47,927 bases of DNA from Bifidobacterium jacchi (GTDB taxonomy: Bacteria > Actinomycetota > Actinomycetes > Actinomycetales > Bifidobacteriaceae), in the NCBI RefSeq assembly GCF_009078285.1, contig NZ_RQSP01000020.1, positions 1 to 47,927 on the forward strand, read 5' to 3'. Shown in pieces: positions 42,606-47,927 of this stretch (positions within the stretch are counted from its first letter, which is position 1; each line of letters opens with the position of its first letter). Under the pieces are notes generated by a model, which saw nothing but the letters and a program-made list of their open reading frames with translations, ran no database searches and was not told the DNA's origin. A program made the translations under genes and the position numbers.

Positions 42606-44054
42606 CTACGAAAGCAGGGCGTCTAGGGCGTTGCGCAGCGTAGCGGTCTGCACAATGTGCATGCCCGGTATGCTGAGCTGCTTTCGCATGCGCGGCACTA
42701 CGGCGGTGGTGAAACCGAGACGCGACGCTTCGCGCAGTCGGTATTCGAGGCGCGGTACAGGGCGAACCTGACCGGTCAGCGATATCTCGCCTATGGCGCA
42801 GGTGGTCCGCCGTATGGGCTGGGACTTGGCTGCGCTCGCCAACGCGGCTGTGATAGCCAGATCGCAAGCCGGCTCTTTGGCGAGACCGCCCGCGATCGTC
42901 GACACATAGAGGTCGTTCGCCAGAAGATTCACCTTGCCGTGGCGGTAAAGCACGGCCGTCAGCATCGCGATGCGATTGGAATCGACTCCGTTGACGGCAC
43001 GTCTGGGCGTCGGCAGCACCGAAGCGGTGACCAGCGATTGGATCTCGATTGGCAGCGAGCGATGCCCATCCAGTGTGAACGTCACGCACGTGCCCTCCAC
43101 AGGCGCGTCTGCGGATGCGTCGCCGTCAGCCGTGCCGCCGCCCGACGACAGAAACAGCCCGGACGGGTCGCTCACCTCTTCAATGCCTTCGCCGCTCATA
43201 TCGAAGCAGCCAACCTCATCAGTAGGGCCGAAGCGATTCTTGACGCTGCGCAGCATGCGCAAGGCGGTCTGGGAATCGCCCTCGAACTGACACACCACAT
43301 CCACCAGATGCTCCAATGTGCGCGGACCTGCAATGGAACCGTCTTTGGTGACGTGCCCGACCAGCAGGACGGGAACATCAAGGCTCTTGGCGGTGTCGAT
43401 CAGAGCGCTCGCCACCTCGCGCACCTGAGTCGAGCCGCCCGATATACCATCGACATTCTGTGAGACGATGGTCTGCGCGGAATCGACGATCGCCAGTGCC
43501 GGTCGCTCCTGTTCGATCAGTCCCAAAACGGTGGACAGGTCTGTCGTGGATGCAAGCAGGAGGTTGCCGAGCACTGCGCCGATGCGTGATGCGCGTAGTC
43601 GCACCTGCGCCCGTGATTCCTCGCCGGAAATATAGAGGACCGTTGCGTCGGGGTGAGTGCGGGCGATCGCCCCGGCTGTCTCCAGTAGCAGCGTGGATTT
43701 GCCGATGCCCGGCTCGCCTGCGACGAGCACGACCGCTCCAGGTACGATCCCACCGCCAAGCACTCGATCGAATTCGGAGAATCCGGTGGGGATGCGCTCG
43801 ACGCTTGTAGTACTCACTTCGGTGATGGGCGTGGCGGTTCCCTCGGCGACAGCCACGGCGGATGTGCGCGAGGTGCGGCCGGGCGCAGCCGTTCTGGTGC
43901 CTGACGCGCCTGAACGGGGTGCCGCGGACGCGGCGCGCGGCTCGTGGAATTCCGAGATCGTGCCCCATTGGCCGCATTCGGGGCAGCGGCCGTACCATTT
44001 GACGCCGTTCCAGCCACATTCGGAACAGACGTATTGAGTCGTTGTCTTTGCCAT
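42606..44054 (-). CDS. radA: DNA repair ATPase RadA/Sms
   Basis: The product has 482 residues, with an N-terminal C4 zinc finger (CSECGWN...CPECGQWG), a RecA-like ATPase with Walker A GEPGIGKSTLLLE and Walker B LAIVDSAQT, the diagnostic KNRFG motif in SVKNRFGPTDEVG, and a C-terminal Lon-protease-like domain. RadA promotes branch migration during recombination. A TACTGT -10 box (minus strand, 44061-44066) ends 6 bases before the ATG, so the message is probably leaderless. LexA-like half sites lie in its promoter region. Confidence 0.96.
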   Translation of the reverse strand: MAKTTTQYVCSECGWNGVKWYGRCPECGQWGTISEFHEPRAASAAPRSGASGTRTAAPGRTSRTSAVAVAEGTATPITEVSTTSVERIPTGFSEFDRVLGGGIVPGAVVLVAGEPGIGKSTLLLETAGAIARTHPDATVLYISGEESRAQVRLRASRIGAVLGNLLLASTTDLSTVLGLIEQERPALAIVDSAQTIVSQNVDGISGGSTQVREVASALIDTAKSLDVPVLLVGHVTKDGSIAGPRTLEHLVDVVCQFEGDSQTALRMLRSVKNRFGPTDEVGCFDMSGEGIEEVSDPSGLFLSSGGGTADGDASADAPVEGTCVTFTLDGHRSLPIEIQSLVTASVLPTPRRAVNGVDSNRIAMLTAVLYRHGKVNLLANDLYVSTIAGGLAKEPACDLAITAALASAAKSQPIRRTTCAIGEISLTGQVRPVPRLEYRLREASRLGFTTAVVPRMRKQLSIPGMHIVQTATLRNALDALLS

Positions 44055-44060
44055 GATGTC

Positions 44061-44066
44061 ACAGTA
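44061..44066 (-). promoter_or_regulatory. -10 box of radA (leaderless arrangement)
   Basis: TACTGT on the minus strand ends 6 bases before the radA ATG at 44054. Confidence 0.55.
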
Positions 44067-44107
44067 ACAACACGCGCGGACAAATGTTCGATAGTTTGTG
44101 TACTATG

Positions 44108-44121
44108 AGAACAAGCGTTCT
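44108..44121. promoter_or_regulatory. LexA/SOS-box-like palindrome
   Basis: AGAACAAGCGTTCT is a near match to the Gram-positive SOS box pattern CGAACRNRYGTTYC. A weaker copy (CGAACATTTGTCCG on the minus strand) lies at 44079-44092 near the expected radA -35 region. Assignment is by pattern only. Confidence 0.35.
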
Positions 44122-44226
44122 ATTACGAAGGTGGTGTGTGATGCGCAATACGGACTTGCCAAGAGTGGATTCGGCACATGCGGGCGATACTCGGCCATTG
44201 TCTGGCATTGGGTCAGGAAGCTGTGA

Positions 44227-44232
44227 GACAAT
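44227..44232 (+). promoter_or_regulatory. -10 box of the membrane-anchored orphan (leaderless arrangement)
   Basis: GACAAT ends 7 bases before the ATG at 44240, the same arrangement as for the sensor kinase. Confidence 0.45.
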
Positions 44233-44239
44233 CGGACTC

Positions 44240-44935
44240 ATGCCGAATACGTCGAATCAGATTTCTCGTTCCCCGCAGCCTTCGTCGCAGCAGCCGCAGG
44301 TGCAGCAGTCGTCGCATGGCAAGCTGTTCGTCGTGGTGATTGCGGCGGTCGTGGTGATTGTGCTGTCGCTGTTGTCCGCATTTGTATGGCCTGGCTGGGC
44401 GATCAACCACGGGGCCAATGCTTCCGGAGAGTCCGAAAACGCCGTCTCGCAGACCGATGACAAAACCGGTGACAAAGCCAAGGACAGCGAGCCTACCAAA
44501 CCAAGCATCGCCGCCACTCCGTTAGCCGATGGATCCTCCGAATTGGTCAAGGCTCTGCCGGACAGCGTGCTCAATTATGTGCGTTCGAAGGTGGAGACAT
44601 CAGCGCAGTGGTCATCGAGCTCGCCGTTGGAGGAGTACACGGTGACCTATTCGACTGGAGTCAAATCAAAGGATGTCACGCTTATCGTCGCACAATGGTC
44701 CACGGCGACGAACGCCAAAGCACAATACGACTCCGTGGCGGCCGCCCTGACGGGCGACGAGCTGGCGAGTGGCAATGTCAAGGTCTCCGGTACGACGACC
44801 GGAACTTACACCGTGCACAAGGATGCGTCGAATGAGGCGAATTCGGTCGCCGTTTGGCAAAATGACACGGTGGTGTTTCAGGCAACCGGCGCAAAGGCTG
44901 CGGTGGACAGATTCTACAAGGAATTCCCACTATGA
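44240..44935 (+). CDS. Membrane-anchored protein of unknown function
   Basis: This is a 231-residue protein with a Gln/Ser/Pro-rich cytoplasmic head (about 28 residues), one strong membrane helix (about 30-50, LFVVVIAAVVVIVLSLLSAF) and an extracytoplasmic domain after an Asp/Lys/Ser-rich stalk. The outer domain (YTVTYSTG, VTLIVAQWSTATNAKAQYDS, VAVWQNDTVVFQATG) looks like a small alpha-beta module. I recognise no named family. Start at 44240 follows from the -10 spacing; 52 upstream in-frame codons lack signals. It is divergent from radA. Confidence 0.75.
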   Translation: MPNTSNQISRSPQPSSQQPQVQQSSHGKLFVVVIAAVVVIVLSLLSAFVWPGWAINHGANASGESENAVSQTDDKTGDKAKDSEPTKPSIAATPLADGSSELVKALPDSVLNYVRSKVETSAQWSSSSPLEEYTVTYSTGVKSKDVTLIVAQWSTATNAKAQYDSVAAALTGDELASGNVKVSGTTTGTYTVHKDASNEANSVAVWQNDTVVFQATGAKAAVDRFYKEFPL

Positions 44936-45138
44936 CGATCTGGCTGATTCGGCTGATTGACGCTTGATCGGCTGCGACTCGGGTGGTGATCTACGGTGAC
45001 TGGCTCGAGTGGCTTGGAAATCTGCTGTTCGGGAATCCGAGGTCTGGATGCCTTCCGGTGGTTTGTTCATCGTGGGTTCATTCACTGTTTTACGGTACGT
45101 TCCATGAAAACGCCGTGACGTTCGTCCCCTAAGTCGTG

Positions 45139-45144
45139 TACTAT
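45139..45144 (+). promoter_or_regulatory. -10 box of the bS22 gene
   Basis: TACTAT lies 39 bases before the ATG, upstream of a strong Shine-Dalgarno. GTGACG near 45114 is a possible weak -35. Confidence 0.45.
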
Positions 45145-45183
45145 TGGGCAAGTTGCAATCTTTCACGTACAAGGAGGCTGACG

Positions 45184-45273
45184 ATGGGCTCGGTCATCAA
45201 GAAGCGCCGCAAGCGGATGAGCAAGAAGAAGCACCGCAAAATGCTGCGTAAGACTCGCCACCAGCGCAAGTAG
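45184..45273 (+). CDS. bS22-type ribosomal peptide (AURKAIP1/COX24 family)
   Basis: This is a 29-residue, very basic peptide: MGSVIKKRRKRMSKKKHRKM, then LRKTRHQRK. It belongs to the short AURKAIP1/COX24-domain proteins found in actinobacteria and identified as the small-subunit protein bS22 in mycobacteria. AAGGAGG lies 7 bases before the ATG, and a strong terminator follows 24 bases after the stop, making a monocistronic unit. It is easily missed by length cut-offs. Confidence 0.93.
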   Translation: MGSVIKKRRKRMSKKKHRKMLRKTRHQRK

Positions 45274-45297
45274 TCTTTCGCTCACATGGTGAGCCAC

Positions 45298-45335
45298 AAA
45301 GCCCCTTACGGACAATGACCGTAAGGGGCTTTTCG
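45298..45335 (+). terminator. Terminator of the bS22 gene
   Basis: AAAGCCCCTTACGG pairs with CCGTAAGGGGCTTTT around ACAATGA. It is a classical rho-independent form and may act in both directions. Confidence 0.9.
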
Positions 45336-45485
45336 CTATGCAACAGCTGTAATGCCGGATGATTCCGATGCGCCAGCTCAGTCATTGCTTCGCGAGGAAG
45401 GTGTGCAGTTGGTCAATGTGTGCAGTTGATCACCCAAAAGACAAACACCTTGAAGAGAAGGAGCCGAAGCGGTAGTCTCAAAAGA

Positions 45486-45520
45486 AAAAACGGAGAGCAC
45501 CATGCACAGGTGCTCTCCGA
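45486..45520 (-). terminator. Terminator of rpiA
   Basis: On the minus strand CGGAGAGCACC-TGTGCAT-GGTGCTCTCCG is followed by TTTTTTCTTTT. It lies 61 bases after the rpiA stop. Confidence 0.9.
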
Positions 45521-45581
45521 TGTGCTCTCCGACTCCGATGTGTCGAATTGAATCGGATTGAATCGAATGCTGAAGAACGGC

Positions 45582-46280
45582 TTACTTGTTGCTGTTGGTC
45601 AGCACGCGCGGGCCATTCGGATCGCCCACGATGACCTGATCGACCATGTTGAGGAACAGGCCGTGCTCGACCACGCCGACCGTGGTGATGAGATCCTCGG
45701 CCAGATCCTTCGGATGATCGATGCGCTCCAAGTGCAGATCGACCACGTAGTTGTTCTCGTCGGTGCGCACCGGCTTGCCCTCGGCATCGAGACGCAGCGT
45801 CGGCTTGTAGCCGCGCGTCTCAAAACGTTTGATGACATGTCCGGCACCGAACGGAATCACCTCGACCGGCAGCGGGAACTTGCCGATCGTGTCGACCACC
45901 TTGGACTCATCGACGATCCAGACGATCTTGTTTGAATTCGTCGCGACGATCTTCTCCCACAGGAGCGCAGCGCCGCCGCCCTTGATGCCGTTGAAGTTCT
46001 TGTCCACCTCATCGGCGCCATCGATCGTGATGTCGATGTGATCGACATCGTCGATGTCGACGATCTTGATGCCGTAGCCCTCGGCCTGCTCCTGCGTGCG
46101 GCGCGACGTGGTGACGCCCGTGAACGTCAGCCCCTCCTCCTGAACGCGGCGGCCGAGTTCATCGACTAGGAATCGGACGGTCGAACCGGTGCCGAGGCCT
46201 GCGATCATGCCGCTGTGAATCAGCTTTGCGGCTTCGATGCCGGCCGCCTTCTTCAATGCATCCTGCTGTGCCTTATCCAT
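45582..46280 (-). CDS. rpiA: Ribose-5-phosphate isomerase A
   Basis: The product has 232 residues and interconverts ribose-5-phosphate and ribulose-5-phosphate, feeding the bifid shunt and nucleotide synthesis. Motifs are [19 protein letters not shown] with the catalytic Asp pair, and [14 protein letters not shown], with the catalytic Glu in WEKIVA. AAGGAG lies 7 bases before the ATG. A TAGTAT -10-like box (minus strand, near 46330) provides a plausible promoter. Confidence 0.96.
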   Translation of the reverse strand: MDKAQQDALKKAAGIEAAKLIHSGMIAGLGTGSTVRFLVDELGRRVQEEGLTFTGVTTSRRTQEQAEGYGIKIVDIDDVDHIDITIDGADEVDKNFNGIKGGGAALLWEKIVATNSNKIVWIVDESKVVDTIGKFPLPVEVIPFGAGHVIKRFETRGYKPTLRLDAEGKPVRTDENNYVVDLHLERIDHPKDLAEDLITTVGVVEHGLFLNMVDQVIVGDPNGPRVLTNSNK

Positions 46281-46466
46281 GTGTGCTCCTTATCGGGCTT
46301 GGTGATCCAAGGATTGACGTCGGTTCCTATACTATCCGAGGGGTGGCCGTCCGCAGCCGCCGATTCCCGTATTGTTGACGCCCGTTGCCGCACGATTGTT
46401 CATGCGTTCACATTTGCTGGCGAAAGCTGAACGCGCTGCGTGATCCATGCGCAAGGTCTAGTGCGC

Positions 46467-47744
46467 CTATGAGCGGCGGATTGCGAACGGCGCGTCGGTC
46501 AGCGTAATCGTGCCGTCGCCGTTCACGTAGCCTTCGACCGCAACCGTACCGCGAATCATGCGCGGAGTGCCGTCATATGTCGGACTGGATGACGGCGGCG
46601 GCGAAAACCGCAGTGTTCCCGACACGGTCAGTCCAGAAGCGACCGTTGCCGACTGCGCGCTGGGCATAGCGGTGGCGGTGTTCTGCTGGGCTGCAGCGTT
46701 CTGCTGGGCTGCAGCGTTCTGCTGGGCGGCGGCTGACTGGGGTGCGGCGGCAGGCTGCGTTGCAGCAGAAGGCTGGATTGCGGTGGTGGATTGGACCGCT
46801 GGGGTGGATTGCGCGGTATCGGAATGGGCGGAAGCCGCGAGAGCGCCGGGTCGGCGTTGTGCAGATGCGACGGAAGAAGTGTCGGCGACATCGGCTGCCG
46901 TTTCGGCCGCGTCTGCGGGCCTCTCGCGATCGGACAGAACGCCCGATGACGCGGCATCAGCATCGTGCAACGGACCGTATTCCGCAAGATCGGCGGGTAC
47001 GCCCTCCGGTTCGGCAAGCGCATCGATCAACGAGCGCTTCGCCGAACGCGCCGAACGCGTCGGCTGCGCAGTCGACGAATCCGACATGCCGACGCCGCCC
47101 CGAGCGGCGGAAACGCCGGCATCCGAATCCTCGCCGCGACCAAGATGATATTGCGCGGCGCTGATACGACCATCCATCAGCATGCGTGCGTCCTCGGGCA
47201 CGTCGGTGCCCTTGGCATACTCCGAAGCAAGCAGCGACTGCCAGCCTTCCAGCGGCAGATATCCGTCGCGTACACCGGATCGGCAATCGCCGGCATAGGC
47301 GCGCGCCAGATCGTCGACCTTCTCGTTGCCGGCGTTGCCCGCATGACCCTTCACCCAGACGAATTTGACCGAGCCGTCGCGACGGGCAAGCTCCGCGTCG
47401 ATCGCCTTGATCAACGCCGCGTTCTTCACAGGCTTCTTCTGCGCGTTCTTCCAACCGTTTCGCTTCCACCCCTGCACCCACTTGGTGGAACAGTTGATCG
47501 CATACTGGGAATCCGTTTCGATGATGAGCGGTTCGTCGCCCGGATGCGCGCGCAGCGCCTCAAGCACGGCGCACAGCTCGCCGATCTGATTCGTGCCGTT
47601 CGTCGCGCCACCGGCGTCGCAGTCGCCGGGATGCTCGTGACCGGTCGTGCCGCCCGCATGCGGGGTGTGGTCGGCCCAGGCCCAGCCCATGGGGCCATTC
47701 GGATTTCCGAGGGCGGATCCGTCGGTGGATAGGGTGATGGTCAT
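46467..47744 (-). CDS. rnhA: Ribonuclease HI with a long C-terminal extension
   Basis: The product has 425 residues, about 2.7 times the usual 155. Residues 1-160 form RNase HI: Asp8 in STDGSALGNPNGP, Glu in IGELCAVLEAL, Asp in IETDSQYAI, and KGHAGNAGNE with the loop His, followed by VDDLAR. It cleaves RNA in RNA-DNA hybrids. After a conserved-looking stretch (about 165-215, LEGWQSLLASE, ISAAQYHLGR) comes a Ser/Ala/Gln-rich disordered segment with AAAQQN repeats from an 18-base tandem repeat. It ends in a 50-residue beta-like module (GTLRFSPPP, GYVNGDGTITLTD). Start at 47744 has AGGAGG at 10 bases. Confidence 0.9.
   Translation of the reverse strand: MTITLSTDGSALGNPNGPMGWAWADHTPHAGGTTGHEHPGDCDAGGATNGTNQIGELCAVLEALRAHPGDEPLIIETDSQYAINCSTKWVQGWKRNGWKNAQKKPVKNAALIKAIDAELARRDGSVKFVWVKGHAGNAGNEKVDDLARAYAGDCRSGVRDGYLPLEGWQSLLASEYAKGTDVPEDARMLMDGRISAAQYHLGRGEDSDAGVSAARGGVGMSDSSTAQPTRSARSAKRSLIDALAEPEGVPADLAEYGPLHDADAASSGVLSDRERPADAAETAADVADTSSVASAQRRPGALAASAHSDTAQSTPAVQSTTAIQPSAATQPAAAPQSAAAQQNAAAQQNAAAQQNTATAMPSAQSATVASGLTVSGTLRFSPPPSSSPTYDGTPRMIRGTVAVEGYVNGDGTITLTDAPFAIRRS
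46679..46732. repeat. Three-copy 18-bp tandem repeat within rnhA
   Basis: The unit TTCTGCTGGGCTGCAGCG is repeated about three times and encodes the AAAQQN repeats of the RnhA tail. Because 18 is a multiple of three, copy changes keep the frame. Confidence 0.8.
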
Positions 47745-47927
47745 GTGGTGTGCGCCTCCTGGTTGATCCGAATGGCCCCTTCGCGGGCGCCGGTGGCGTC
47801 TACCTGCGTTGTCGTCATGATGCTCAGGATACCCGTATTGCGCAAACGTCACCTTGGGGGGTGCTCTGCGAGTGCGGTATGTCCCCATGATGTAGGGAAT
47901 ATCGCATGGTGTAGGGATCGGAGATGT
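47745..47927. other. Right-end region
   Basis: The 183 bases upstream of rnhA have no convincing gene. The rnhA frame remains open upstream, but this is not backed by a Shine-Dalgarno. The adjoining gene lies beyond the window. Confidence 0.4.

Larger units (their letters stand above)
45274..45581. other. Spacer between bS22 and rpiA genes
   Basis: Apart from the bS22 terminator (45298-45335) and the rpiA terminator (45486-45520), I see only short repeats such as GTGTGCAGTTG (twice, about 45401-45427). No gene is evident. Confidence 0.6.

Overview
The window reads as the chromosome of a high-G+C actinobacterium, most likely a Bifidobacterium. The reasons are a 29-residue bS22-type ribosomal peptide too short for normal gene calling, the nusA-infB-rbfA-truB-ribF order, a thyA-dfrA pair, a gpmA-phoU-SenX3-like neighbourhood, and many genes whose -10 box lies only 6-8 bases before the ATG. 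This is inference from gene content and style; no database search was run. About 36 protein genes and four tRNAs (Pro, Phe, Asp, Glu) can be supported. No rRNA, CRISPR array, transposase, prophage or origin was seen.

Layout. Positions 1-1090 hold no gene but contain two structured repeat arrays. Positions 1091-5922 are a tight four-gene operon: a VWA lipoprotein fused to a solute-binding-like domain, an XpaC-like membrane protein, a membrane-anchored solute-binding-like protein and a TelA-family protein. A 1384-residue SWIM-SNF2 helicase, a cyclopropane-fatty-acid synthase and a convergent MFS exporter follow. Then come tRNA-Pro, lysS, an orphan MenA-like prenyltransferase and gpmA. Positions 16980-18922 are gene-free and contain three copies of a roughly 240-bp block of hairpin repeats. 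After this lie phoU and a divergent SenX3/PhoR-like sensor kinase with a PHO-box-like direct repeat between them, then serC. Three secreted cell-wall hydrolases (CHAP, NlpC/P60, NlpC/P60), a tandem universal stress protein, an OsmC protein, thyA-dfrA and a low-molecular-weight phosphatase come next. tRNA-Phe, tRNA-Asp, a second hairpin trio, trmB and tRNA-Glu lead into the translation and RNA operon nusA to ribF. The window closes with radA, a membrane-anchored orphan, bS22, rpiA and an extended RNase HI.

The most interesting signals are these. (1) A recurrent non-coding architecture: imperfect palindromes of 50-52 bp, each with 18-19-bp arms and an exactly 14-nt loop, occur in groups of three at a strict 61-62-bp period. 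They occur in three separate gene-free regions with at least two unrelated arm sequences. (2) The sensor kinase next to phoU has an intact ATPase domain, but Glu replaces the phospho-acceptor His in an otherwise alignable H-box, and no response regulator gene is adjacent. (3) The VWA/XpaC/solute-binding/TelA operon looks like a coherent but functionally undefined envelope system. (4) At least ten genes look leaderless. (5) In-frame low-complexity insertions and 9-18-bp tandem triplications recur in genes and spacers, including large insertions inside the TruB catalytic domain.
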